DNA of 32,762 nt from Photobacterium marinum (lineage in GTDB: Bacteria > Pseudomonadota > Gammaproteobacteria > Enterobacterales > Vibrionaceae). The notes beneath the pieces were generated by a model. That model ran no database searches. It was not told the DNA's origin and was given only the letters and a program-made list of their open reading frames with translations. The stretch lies in NCBI RefSeq assembly GCF_000331515.1, contig NZ_AMZO01000032.1, forward strand, positions 1 through 32,762, read 5' to 3'. Of this stretch, positions 1-7,428 are shown in pieces. A program made the position numbers and the translations under genes. How positions within the stretch are numbered: position 1 is the stretch's first letter; each line of letters begins with the position of its first letter.

Positions 1-8
1 GGTCAAAT

Positions 9-20
9 TGTTAAAGAACA
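9..20 (-). promoter_or_regulatory. rRNA operon boxA antitermination site
   Basis: Read on the minus strand this is TGTTCTTTAACA, one base different from the E. coli rrn leader boxA (TGCTCTTTAACA). In the family this RNA element recruits NusB-NusE so that RNA polymerase ignores Rho while transcribing rRNA. It lies downstream of two promoters pointing the same way, so the 16S gene should begin a short distance beyond the left edge. Confidence 0.85.
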
Positions 21-80
21 ATTCCAACACAGATAACTTTAACTTTTAAAGGTTTCGCTATCTTGCTGAAGAGGACGCCA

Positions 81-108
81 ATTCTAATCAATTAAATTGC
101 AGTGTCAA
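81..108 (-). promoter_or_regulatory. rRNA operon promoter P2
   Basis: On the minus strand a perfect -35 TTGACA (103-108) is separated by 16 bp from a -10 TAGAAT (81-86). It is followed by the GC-rich stretch GGCGTCC, the kind of discriminator that makes rRNA promoters sensitive to ppGpp and initiating NTPs. It sits between P1 and boxA. Confidence 0.8.
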
Positions 109-200
109 ACACTTTTTCAACTTAACTTATCAGGATTTTCATCCTAACCGATTCGTTTGCAACTCCTTGTAAGAAGCGCTCTCCGTGTCGGTGATGCGGC

Positions 201-250
201 ATTATAGGGTGCATTTTTACATTGGCAAGTAAAAAAAGAAAAAAAAGCAC
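201..250 (-). promoter_or_regulatory. rRNA operon promoter P1 with AT-rich UP element
   Basis: On the minus strand TTGCCA (223-228) is 16 bp from a perfect TATAAT (201-206), followed by a GC-rich discriminator GCCGC. Immediately upstream (about 229-247) is an almost pure A/T tract that fits an UP element for the alpha CTD of RNA polymerase. The -35 box is only about 45 bp from the stop codon of the glycosyltransferase gene at 273, with no hairpin terminator between, so that gene may read through into the rRNA leader. Confidence 0.8.
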
Positions 251-272
251 CAAACGCACAAGAAGCAACCAA

Positions 273-1205
273 CTACATCGATTTTGTTTGCTTTAGCGGC
301 ACCATCTTTAATATATCTCCCCCGACAGCTTTCACTCTCCGCCAGTTTGGCTGGAAACAAAGTACCAGCAGCTCTTGGCAAACTGATAATAAGTATGAGT
401 GCTTGATACGGTTATACTCCGCTTTTCCGGCTATCCACCTCAGATAACCAGCGAATAAATCAAAAGGACTCCCAATAATCACACCGGAATGCCTGTTGAG
501 GATCGTTCTGACCGCATTAAGTCGTTTTTCATAATCCCGACTTATTGCTCCCGCTCTGTCCGATGTGTAATAACAGAGAGGTTCATTGATAACACCAACG
601 GGCCCCATACGAGCGACTTTCAGCCATAAGTCCCAGTCAGAGGCCGACTTTAAGCTTACATCAAAGCCCTTTGATGATATTAATGCAGATTTCTTAACGA
701 CAACTGTACTGGTCCCTACAACATTCTCAGCAAAAAGCAGAGGAGTAAAATGTTCAAACACCCGTGACCTGTTCTCGCCTCTCATCTTTGATTTAAACCG
801 TGGCCAAAAATCAAAACACCCGATAATTTCACGACCTGACTCGGTAACATGCATATAGTCACTAAAACTAAAAACCAGTTCCGGTTGCACTTTATGCAAA
901 GCCAGTTGTTGGGTTAATTTACCGTCTACCCAGTAGTCATCCGCATCCAAAAATGCGACCAGTTCATATTTGCAATGTTGAATGGCTAAATTACGGGCTT
1001 TCGATGCTCCGCCTCTTTCACTGAAAATTAACTTTATGTCGTTCTGCTCAGCCAGCCACTCTCGTGAACCATCTGTCGAGCCATCATCAACCACAATAAT
1101 TTCAACCAGACAATCCTGAACCCAAACACTTTCTATCGCCCTCGGTAATGTCTGCAAGCAATTGTAGTTAGGAATAACAACACTCACACCTTGTACTGAC
1201 TTCAT
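273..1205 (-). CDS. Family 2 (GT-A) glycosyltransferase
   Basis: Predicted cytoplasmic glycosyltransferase that adds a sugar from a nucleotide-sugar donor to a lipid-linked repeat unit. The protein opens with VSVVIPNYNC, has the donor-binding VVDDGSTDGS and the metal-binding DxD motif in FLDADDYW, and a later SASDWDLWLK motif typical of GT2 enzymes. An upstream in-frame ATG would extend it to 1274. I chose 1205 because AGAGGAG lies 6-12 bases ahead, the GT2 fold begins eight residues in, and the extension would cover a sigma-54-type promoter. It is divergent from the sypJ-like gene and runs toward the rRNA operon. It may play the part of SypH or SypI of V. fischeri, but I cannot assign which. 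The acceptor sugar is unknown. Confidence 0.85.
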   Translation of the reverse strand: MKSVQGVSVVIPNYNCLQTLPRAIESVWVQDCLVEIIVVDDGSTDGSREWLAEQNDIKLIFSERGGASKARNLAIQHCKYELVAFLDADDYWVDGKLTQQLALHKVQPELVFSFSDYMHVTESGREIIGCFDFWPRFKSKMRGENRSRVFEHFTPLLFAENVVGTSTVVVKKSALISSKGFDVSLKSASDWDLWLKVARMGPVGVINEPLCYYTSDRAGAISRDYEKRLNAVRTILNRHSGVIIGSPFDLFAGYLRWIAGKAEYNRIKHSYLLSVCQELLVLCFQPNWRRVKAVGGDILKMVPLKQTKSM

Positions 1206-1241
1206 ACCACTCTCCTCTGAAAACAAACATCTATTCCGTTG

Positions 1242-1258
1242 TGCAAAGACCAGGCCAG
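1242..1258 (-). promoter_or_regulatory. Sigma-54-type promoter for the GT2 gene
   Basis: The minus strand reads CTGGCCTGGTCTTTGCA, which has the invariant GG-N10-GC spacing and a complete -12 TTGCA, with two mismatches to the consensus YTGGCACGN4TTGCW. Transcription would start near 1231, giving a leader of about 26 nt that includes the ribosome binding site. Confidence 0.55.
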
Positions 1259-1264
1259 TAATTA

Positions 1265-1281
1265 TTGGCATCAAAATTGGA
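1265..1281 (+). promoter_or_regulatory. Weak sigma-54-like element ahead of the sypJ-like gene
   Basis: The sequence TTGGCATCAAAATTGGA has a good -24 half (TTGGCA) and correctly placed TTG, but the -12 half is TTGG instead of TTGC. It would start transcription near 1293, ahead of the ATG at 1346. It is divergent from the better element at 1242-1258. I saw no convincing sigma-70 promoter in the 140-bp gap. Confidence 0.3.
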
Positions 1282-1345
1282 AGGTTGAATTGAAAGAAAG
1301 CAAAACAATGGAGTAATTAGGCCACTGATCAGGAGGGGCTGAAGG

Positions 1346-2485
1346 ATGAAAAAAATCGGCTATGTAATCCCGAGTTTCCCAACTTTATCTGAAACTTTTG
1401 TCGGCGTTGAAATGCGCGCCATGATGGCTATGGGCCATCAACTCAAACCTTACGCGTTCACTTCGAGTGCACAATATCAGCCTGACGATGCTTATCTGAA
1501 ACAGCACTGCACCTACCTAACCGATACTCCCGCCAATCCACTCCGTCATATCCTGAAATCCTATCGGTGCCACCGTTTTATCAGAAAGCAAAAAGGATTT
1601 AGTTATTTATCTCTGTTACGGCAAGGGTTACAGCTGGCTTATCATGCCGATAAAGACGGTTGCGAACATTTGCATGCACACTTTGCATGGCACAGCGCAG
1701 CAACTGCAATTGTTGCAGCCAAAATCTTAGGAATACCAGTATCTTTTGTCGGACATGGTGCCGATATCTATGCGTCACCTCAGGATCTCACCTGTAAGCT
1801 GCAAGAAGCCAACTTCATTTGCGCCGTTACGAAAGAGATGCAAAGTGAACTGCAACTTGCAACGGCCAAACCGGTCTACCATATTCCTTGTGGGATCCAG
1901 GACACTAAGTATCCACCATTCTCTTATCAATGGCATCCACGTAAAGACTTCCTGTTTATAGGTCGACTTGTTGAGAAGAAAGGACTTGATGTCCTGCTAA
2001 CAGCTTTCAGCCAGCTCCCCGCATCCGCCACATTAGATATTGTTGGTGATGGCCCTTTACTGACAAAGCTAGTGCATACAGCGCAACAAATGCAGCTCAC
2101 CCATCGCATCACTTTCCACGGCAGTAAAGATGCCCATTGGTACCACCAGCATGCTGCTGACTACAAAGCACTTGTAGCTCCTTTTACTGTAGCCCCCAAC
2201 GGAGACAAAGATACCGGCCCACTAGTGCTAAAAGAAGCCATGGCTCTCGGCCTTCCAGTCATCACCAGTGATCTGGCTGGATGTAATGAAATTCTGGATA
2301 AAAACAGCGGACAACAAATCCCCATGGATGATCCAGTTTCATTAATGCACGCCATGCAACATCATTTATCCCGCACAGAAACCGAACTGCAAAATCAACG
2401 CGAGTACGCCTTCAGGCGAGTCATGAGCCTGTTTACGGCTGGTAAACAGGCCGAATTACTGTCTGCACATGTGGAGGCATTATGA
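1346..2485 (+). CDS. sypJ: SypJ-like GT4 (GT-B) glycosyltransferase
   Basis: Predicted cytosolic retaining glycosyltransferase for assembly of the lipid-linked repeat unit. It is 379 aa with two Rossmann domains. The N-terminal part carries LHAHFAWH and VGHGADIY (the HxH and GHG motifs seen in WcaL/AmsK-type enzymes). The C-terminal part has FIGRLVEKKGLD and GPLVLKEAMALGLPVI, the donor-binding E-x7-E region in which the first Glu is replaced (DTGPLVLKE). AGGAGG lies 9 bp before the ATG. Its stop overlaps the next start (ATGA), so it is translationally coupled to the flippase gene. The symbol is given by position and family next to the K-L-M-N-like genes; sequence alone does not separate it from other GT4 enzymes. 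Confidence 0.8.
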   Translation: MKKIGYVIPSFPTLSETFVGVEMRAMMAMGHQLKPYAFTSSAQYQPDDAYLKQHCTYLTDTPANPLRHILKSYRCHRFIRKQKGFSYLSLLRQGLQLAYHADKDGCEHLHAHFAWHSAATAIVAAKILGIPVSFVGHGADIYASPQDLTCKLQEANFICAVTKEMQSELQLATAKPVYHIPCGIQDTKYPPFSYQWHPRKDFLFIGRLVEKKGLDVLLTAFSQLPASATLDIVGDGPLLTKLVHTAQQMQLTHRITFHGSKDAHWYHQHAADYKALVAPFTVAPNGDKDTGPLVLKEAMALGLPVITSDLAGCNEILDKNSGQQIPMDDPVSLMHAMQHHLSRTETELQNQREYAFRRVMSLFTAGKQAELLSAHVEAL

Positions 2486-3849
2486 AACCGGCCTTCACCA
2501 TGGCGACTTATGCCATTGGCATTATCAGCAGTAAACTGGTTGCTCTTGCATTACAACCTTTTGTCACTCAATGGTTGGGCCCGGAGCAATTTGGCAGACT
2601 TGATGTATTGATCACCTTAGGGTGTTTCCTGTCATTACTGCTGGCGTTAGGACTGACAGACGCAATTTACCGGTTTGCTCATGATAAAGATGAAAACCAC
2701 CAGCAAGAAATTTTCAGCGGTGCTTTATGGCTGATCCTGCTCTGCGGTGGAGGGCTCACTCTGCTAACACAAATCGCTTCTCCTGCTATACAGGGATTTC
2801 TTCCCGGAAATCCGCCAGTTTTCGCTTTGCGCTGTCTGTTCTTCACTTTATTCATCAACACTCTGTGTACTGTTCCTTTTGCGATATTAAGGATCCGCAA
2901 TCAGGCGGGGCTATTTGTAGGGGCCCAAATTGTATTTGCATTTATTCAAGGTGGAGGCGTTCTGCTGCTTACCTCAGATTATGGTATCGACGGTATTATG
3001 GCTGCCGGGCTTATGGCCCAACTAACTCAACTAATCGTGCTGTCAAAAACCTTCCCAGTACCGAAAGCTAGTCATCAAAAATTACTACTACGCTACGGTG
3101 CTGCAATCACCTTTTCCGCCCTCCTTGGTTTTATCTCTCTCGGTGCTGAACGTTGGGCTATCGCCCACTTCCTCAGCCTTGAACAACTGGCCCCTTACGC
3201 AATTGCTATGCAGTGGGCCCTTGCCGCCAGCCTGCTTCTCGAACCATTCTCGCTTTGGTGGTTTCCGAAACGCTTTAGCCTCACTGGCTCAGCCAATGGC
3301 CTACAGCAGGCTGCCAATATCAGCATTACCGGTTGCCAGTTAGGTACACTCATCACGGCCGGAACCATTACGATTGGCTCAAAGTTCCTTCTCTTCTGGC
3401 TACCACCAGGCTTTCACGCCAGCGCAGAGATTATTCCTTTGCTGGGAGTCATGCTAATGATTAAGCACGCTGCAACCCTACTGAATATGGGCTGCTATCA
3501 ACAAGAAAAAGCACACAGCGTTATGGTCATCGGACTAATCAGTTGTGCCCTGTCTCTGACAATCCTGTTTTTTATTTTGCCGAATTTCGGCCTCTATGCA
3601 TTGCTCGTGAGTAATATCATTCTGCAATTGCTGCGTTTACTTCTGTTCTATGGCTGGAGCCAACACCGTCTCCCTCTTCCCTATCCACTACCGCGCCTGC
3701 TGCTCAGCTATGGCCTGATCGCACTACTGTTGTTTGTCCACTATCAGGAGTTACACCTGTATGAAGGTCTGATTTTGCTTCTACTGGTTGTGCAAGTGTG
3801 CTGGCCCTGGCTTCGCAAAATGCCAATCAGGCATACGCTCGGAGCCTGA
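2482..3849 (+). CDS. sypK: Oligosaccharide flippase (Wzx/SypK-like)
   Basis: Predicted inner-membrane flippase that moves the undecaprenyl-linked repeat unit to the periplasmic face. The 455-aa protein is hydrophobic throughout, with about 12-14 potential membrane helices. It starts with the MOP/MATE-superfamily pattern of polysaccharide transporters (GIISSKLVALALQPF, then WLGPEQFGRLDVLITL with the GxEQFG element). It overlaps the preceding gene by 4 bp, and the polymerase/ligase gene follows after 6 bp, as expected for a Wzx/Wzy pathway. In V. fischeri the gene at this place (sypK) is annotated as an oligosaccharide translocase. Family assignment is firm; substrate unknown. Confidence 0.8.
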   Translation: MKPAFTMATYAIGIISSKLVALALQPFVTQWLGPEQFGRLDVLITLGCFLSLLLALGLTDAIYRFAHDKDENHQQEIFSGALWLILLCGGGLTLLTQIASPAIQGFLPGNPPVFALRCLFFTLFINTLCTVPFAILRIRNQAGLFVGAQIVFAFIQGGGVLLLTSDYGIDGIMAAGLMAQLTQLIVLSKTFPVPKASHQKLLLRYGAAITFSALLGFISLGAERWAIAHFLSLEQLAPYAIAMQWALAASLLLEPFSLWWFPKRFSLTGSANGLQQAANISITGCQLGTLITAGTITIGSKFLLFWLPPGFHASAEIIPLLGVMLMIKHAATLLNMGCYQQEKAHSVMVIGLISCALSLTILFFILPNFGLYALLVSNIILQLLRLLLFYGWSQHRLPLPYPLPRLLLSYGLIALLLFVHYQELHLYEGLILLLLVVQVCWPWLRKMPIRHTLGA

Positions 3850-3855
3850 CCTCTC

Positions 3856-5187
3856 ATGAACAGGAAACAACAACTGCTAATAGCACTAACCGGCACCCTG
3901 CTGATTTTCATGTTCTGGATGAAACAGGGAAATCTGGTGCTGTTAGTGAGTGTGTTGTTTGCATTGCCTTTTGTTATCAACCAAGCCTTTCTGATCTGTG
4001 TCGGCTTTATTATTTTTTCCTATTTCCGAATCCACGAAGCCTTCCCGGTGCTCGAGCCATTACGAATTCCCCAGTTACTGGCCTTAGCCAGTCTAGCGGG
4101 GCTTAGCTGGCAACTGTGGTTAAAACGGGAAACTATCATCTGGCAGCGTCTACATACTCAGTTCGTCATTTTCACCTTATGGGTACTGATTTCATGCATT
4201 CTGGCCAGTAACAGAGGGGAGGCTTTTGCAAATTTCAATGGTAACTTCATCAAGATATTTATTATGGTGTTTGCAATCAGCTGGCTGCCGACACGGCTCA
4301 AACAACTAAAGGTCATTCCGGTCTTACTGCTATTTAGCGGATTAGTTATCGGTCTGCTGGCACTGTATAACAAAGCCAACGGCATCGGGCTGGTTGAGGG
4401 AACTCGGGTAACAATCGGCCGGGACATTGGCTCTATGCTGGGTGATCCTAATGATCTAGCTTTGGTTCTGCAGTTTCCCGTCTCTTTTGCCCTAGCCTAT
4501 AGCTTTTATGGTCAGAAATGGCAGCGGGCGCTTACCATGATCATTCTGGTGATCCTGATCATGAGCGTACTAGCGACACAAAGCCGGGGCGGTTTACTGG
4601 GCATCGCCTGCGTAATATTTGCCATGACTCTGATCAGAAGCCGCTCTATTTTACTGCCTGCCATAATCAGTGGCATCGGACTATTAGCCTTGGTACTGCT
4701 TGCCGGGATCAGTGACCGGGCTTCCGGCGGTGCCGCGGAATCAGGTATTGATGAATCTGCTATGGGACGGCTCTATGCCTGGCAAGCCGCTATCAATATG
4801 GCAATCAGTAACCCGTTTACCGGTGTCGGACTCAACAACTTCTATTACAACTATTACTTCTACTCTCCTCACTGGGATGGAAAAAACCACGCGGTCCACA
4901 GTACCTGGCTGCAAATCACCGCCGAAACCGGTTTTGCCGGGTTGGTATTGTTCCTGCTTCTGGTGACAGGAGCCCTGAGAGTTAGTTATCAGCTGCTTAA
5001 GCGGTTAGAAAACAGCGAAATGAAACCACTCGCCCAGGGACTTTGGCTTGGCATGTTGTCATTCTGCGTCAGCGGTACCTTTCTGACTCAAGGGACAACC
5101 TGGCCACTCTATATTCTGATAGGACTATTGCTCGCACTGGATCGGTTGACGCTTATCCCGGAGGAGAACCATGCGCACCCTGATTAA
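3856..5187 (+). CDS. sypL: O-antigen polymerase/ligase family protein (Wzy/WaaL, SypL-like)
   Basis: Predicted multi-pass inner-membrane protein of 443 aa that acts on undecaprenyl-linked glycans in the periplasm, either polymerising repeat units or ligating the chain to an acceptor. About 10-12 helices are visible. The Wzy_C signature is clear: TQSRGG near residue 231, then NPFTGVGLNNFYYN, and HAVHSTWLQITAETGFAG at about 335-352, which contains the conserved His of the large periplasmic loop. The next gene starts inside its last codons (17-bp overlap), so expression is coupled. Polymerase and ligase cannot be told apart from sequence; V. fischeri SypL is annotated as a ligase-type protein. 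Confidence 0.8.
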   Translation: MNRKQQLLIALTGTLLIFMFWMKQGNLVLLVSVLFALPFVINQAFLICVGFIIFSYFRIHEAFPVLEPLRIPQLLALASLAGLSWQLWLKRETIIWQRLHTQFVIFTLWVLISCILASNRGEAFANFNGNFIKIFIMVFAISWLPTRLKQLKVIPVLLLFSGLVIGLLALYNKANGIGLVEGTRVTIGRDIGSMLGDPNDLALVLQFPVSFALAYSFYGQKWQRALTMIILVILIMSVLATQSRGGLLGIACVIFAMTLIRSRSILLPAIISGIGLLALVLLAGISDRASGGAAESGIDESAMGRLYAWQAAINMAISNPFTGVGLNNFYYNYYFYSPHWDGKNHAVHSTWLQITAETGFAGLVLFLLLVTGALRVSYQLLKRLENSEMKPLAQGLWLGMLSFCVSGTFLTQGTTWPLYILIGLLLALDRLTLIPEENHAHPD

Positions 5188-5866
5188 GCAACACCTCAGC
5201 CCCGCCCAAATCGCCCCGCTGAAAACATTACTTCAGCAACTACGGGGCTGCTACCTGCCATGCATTCCGCTATTGCATCGCAGCCTGTATCACCTGCACC
5301 TTGCAATCAGCCGCAGCTTTCATTGCATTTTGCAAAAAAGTTATTTCACGCCAATGTTCATTTCCCGGCTCAGTAACCGCCCTAAACAACTACAGCTCGA
5401 TTGCGGTATGCCACAAATCCTCGGTGATCTTGATATACATATTGGTGAGCAGTGTCGACTGTCAGGTGTCGCGACTTTCTGCGGCCGAGTCTGGGGGCAA
5501 AAGAAGCCCCAATTAATTATTGGCAATAATGTAGATATTGGCTGGCAGAACACGCTGGCGATCGGAACCCAAATTCGGATTGATGACAACGTCCGCCTGG
5601 CAAGCAAAATCTTCCTTGCTGGGTTTCCCGGTCATCCTGTCGATCCCGTAGCCCGAGCCGAAGGCAAGCCGGATACGGAACAACAAATCGGAGACATTCA
5701 CCTCTGCCGTGATGTCTGGCTGGGAACCGGCGTCATGGTAATGGCCGGTGTCACCATTGGTGCCGGGAGTATTATTGCCGCCGGGAGTGTGGTTACCCAA
5801 GACATCCCCCCCGGAGTACTGGCAGGAGGCAACCCGGCTCAAATAATCAAACCGCTGGAGTTTTGA
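5171..5866 (+). CDS. sypM: Hexapeptide-repeat acyltransferase (SypM-like)
   Basis: Predicted O-acetyltransferase (or other acyltransferase) that decorates the polysaccharide, using acyl-CoA in the cytoplasm. The C-terminal two thirds of the 231-aa protein form a left-handed beta helix, with repeats such as LIIGNNVDIG, VWLGTGVMVMAGVTIGAGS and AAGSVVTQDIPPGVLAGGNPA, the last being the classic WbbJ/LacA end motif. The first roughly 75 residues are basic and carry no recognised domain. A strong GGAGGAG sits ahead of the ATG inside the end of the sypL-like gene, and the next gene starts one base after its stop. The acceptor is unknown. Confidence 0.8.
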   Translation: MRTLIKQHLSPAQIAPLKTLLQQLRGCYLPCIPLLHRSLYHLHLAISRSFHCILQKSYFTPMFISRLSNRPKQLQLDCGMPQILGDLDIHIGEQCRLSGVATFCGRVWGQKKPQLIIGNNVDIGWQNTLAIGTQIRIDDNVRLASKIFLAGFPGHPVDPVARAEGKPDTEQQIGDIHLCRDVWLGTGVMVMAGVTIGAGSIIAAGSVVTQDIPPGVLAGGNPAQIIKPLEF

Positions 5867-5867
5867 T

Positions 5868-7019
5868 ATGGAATTTCTGGTTTTCGGTGAAGATTGGGGC
5901 CGCCACCCTTCAAGCAGTCAGCATATTCTGACCGTCCTACTAAAACATTATGATGTTCACTGGATAAACTCCATCGGGCTGAGACAGCCGAAGTTCAGTC
6001 AGCGGGATATACGTCGGCTTTTCGAAAAACTGTTCGCCCAGCTGACACCTTCTCCGGCAGAGAAAACAACCAATGATGATTCACCATTTCCAACCTCTGT
6101 CATTAAACCGCTGGTCTGGCCGTTAGCGCAAAACAAGCTGCTTCAATCCATCAATAACACTGTGCTCAAAAGCCAGCTCAGCTCTAAACGCCAGCCGCGA
6201 ATTATCTGGGCCGCCCTACCCAGTGCTGTTGACTACCTCAATATCTGTGACAGTGATTTAGTTATCTATTACTGCGGAGATGATTTCTCAGCCCTTGCCG
6301 GAGTCGATCACCACTACGCAGCCCGAGCAGAACAAAAACTGATCGCAAGGGCTGATATGATCCTGGCCTGCAGTCCTACGCTAAAAGCGAAATTTCCAGA
6401 AGAGAAAACCTGGCTGCTGCCTCATGGCGTGTCATTATCGCAATTTGCAAAACCGGCTTCCTGTCCTGCAGATATTGACAGCTCACGACCTAGTGTCGGC
6501 TTCTACGGCAGTTTGAATGACTGGCTTGACCAAGCCTTATTACAACGGCTGGCCAGAGCCAGACCCGACATAAATTTCTATCTGCTCGGGCCAGTTAACA
6601 CCGATATTACCGAGTTGCAGCAGGCAGAGAATATTCATCGATTGCCAGCCCAACCTCACCACCAGCTTGCCGGCTATCTGCAACACTGGACGGTGGCGAT
6701 TTTACCGTTTAAAGATAATGACCAGATTCGCGCTTGCAACCCTCTGAAGCTGAGAGAGTATCTAGCATCCGGGTGTCCGGTTATCAGCTCAGATTTTCCG
6801 GCCGCACGCGCCTACCGTCCCCTTGTCACCATTGCCGAAAATGAAAAACAATGGCTGACAGCGATAGATAACGCCTGTCAGCTATCTTCACAGGAGCGAC
6901 AGAATTACGCCCAACAGGCTCAACAACGGGTATCCGATGAAAGTTGGGAACAACGAGCCAATCAGGTTACCCAACTGATTAAACAGCAATTTGTGTCCAA
7001 CAATTCAGACGTCAGATAA
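5868..7019 (+). CDS. sypN: GT-B glycosyltransferase (SypN-like)
   Basis: Predicted glycosyltransferase of 383 aa. The N-terminal half has a GT-B fold with an unusual opening (FGEDWGRHPSSSQH) instead of the usual glycine-rich loop. The C-terminal half shows VGFYGSLNDWLD, YLLGPVN, and ILPFKDNDQIRACNPLKLRE followed by YLASGCPVIS, the donor-binding part of the GT4/GT1 group, with P-L-K-x-x-E in place of a classical E-x7-E. It starts one base after the acyltransferase stop. After it come a 69-bp gap and a sigma-54-type promoter, so it ends the first plus-strand transcription unit. The donor sugar cannot be predicted. Confidence 0.75.
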   Translation: MEFLVFGEDWGRHPSSSQHILTVLLKHYDVHWINSIGLRQPKFSQRDIRRLFEKLFAQLTPSPAEKTTNDDSPFPTSVIKPLVWPLAQNKLLQSINNTVLKSQLSSKRQPRIIWAALPSAVDYLNICDSDLVIYYCGDDFSALAGVDHHYAARAEQKLIARADMILACSPTLKAKFPEEKTWLLPHGVSLSQFAKPASCPADIDSSRPSVGFYGSLNDWLDQALLQRLARARPDINFYLLGPVNTDITELQQAENIHRLPAQPHHQLAGYLQHWTVAILPFKDNDQIRACNPLKLREYLASGCPVISSDFPAARAYRPLVTIAENEKQWLTAIDNACQLSSQERQNYAQQAQQRVSDESWEQRANQVTQLIKQQFVSNNSDVR

Positions 7020-7034
7020 CGATTTTCCAAACTC

Positions 7035-7051
7035 CGGGCACTTTTCTTGCT
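7035..7051 (+). promoter_or_regulatory. Sigma-54-type promoter for the lipoprotein-sypO-P-QR unit
   Basis: CGGGCACTTTTCTTGCT has the GG-N10-GC spacing, GGCAC in the -24 half and a perfect TTGCT in the -12 half, with two mismatches to YTGGCACGN4TTGCW. The start would fall near 7063, 26 nt ahead of the ATG at 7089. It lies in the only gap in this part of the locus, where a new transcription unit would be expected. Confidence 0.6.
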
Positions 7052-7088
7052 AATACTCCTTATATGGTCTTCAAAATAAGGGAACGCA

Positions 7089-7424
7089 ATGAAAAGGATA
7101 ATCTGCCTGCTGAGCTGCCTGCTTATTTGGGGCTGTAGCAGTACCAAGGCACCGAGTTCACTCACTTTGTTTTTCAGCCCGGAGCAAATTTCTCTTACCG
7201 CAGAACAACAAAGGAAAATCACTGATTTTCTTAATCAGAATCCATACCACCAGCTTACCGCTCAGGTAGCTCCGGCTGCGCTGGAGAATCCTTTCCAGGC
7301 TCTGATTCAGGGGCAAAAACGTATCCAGGCGGTGAACAAACTATCGGCCACTCAAGATATTCCCTTACATCTGGAATATGCGCCTCAACAGACTGCCGAT
7401 ACCTTGATTCTGAAGAGGCAGTAG
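7089..7424 (+). CDS. Small lipoprotein with a degenerate OmpA-like fold
   Basis: I know no named family for this 111-aa protein. It begins with a lipoprotein signal peptide (basic MKR, hydrophobic stretch, box LIWGC with Cys16; Trp at -2 is unusual). Ser17 suggests outer-membrane sorting. Residues 25-110 follow the order of an OmpA C-terminal domain: LFFSPEQISLTAEQQRKI, a strand, then GQKRIQAVNKL, which lines up with GMRRADTV of the SypB-like protein here. The matching Arg (78) is kept, but the Asp that binds diaminopimelate is Ala63, so peptidoglycan binding is doubtful. It opens the sypO unit, with AAGGGA before the ATG. A role in the outer-membrane part of the exporter is a guess from context. 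Confidence 0.65.
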   Translation: MKRIICLLSCLLIWGCSSTKAPSSLTLFFSPEQISLTAEQQRKITDFLNQNPYHQLTAQVAPAALENPFQALIQGQKRIQAVNKLSATQDIPLHLEYAPQQTADTLILKRQ

Positions 7425-7428
7425 CATT

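Noticed and set aside
586..858. Open frame on the plus strand opposite the GT2 gene
   Set aside because: It is fully inside the well-supported GT2 gene, has no family features and no ribosome site.
1206..1274. N-terminal extension of the GT2 gene from an upstream ATG
   Set aside because: The extension has no family match, lacks a good ribosome site and covers a sigma-54-type promoter; the ATG at 1205 has AGAGGAG ahead.
7089..7424. Pseudogene of an OmpA-like protein
   Set aside because: It has an intact signal peptide, ribosome site and frame and sits in an operon behind a good promoter, so it is more likely a functional small protein.
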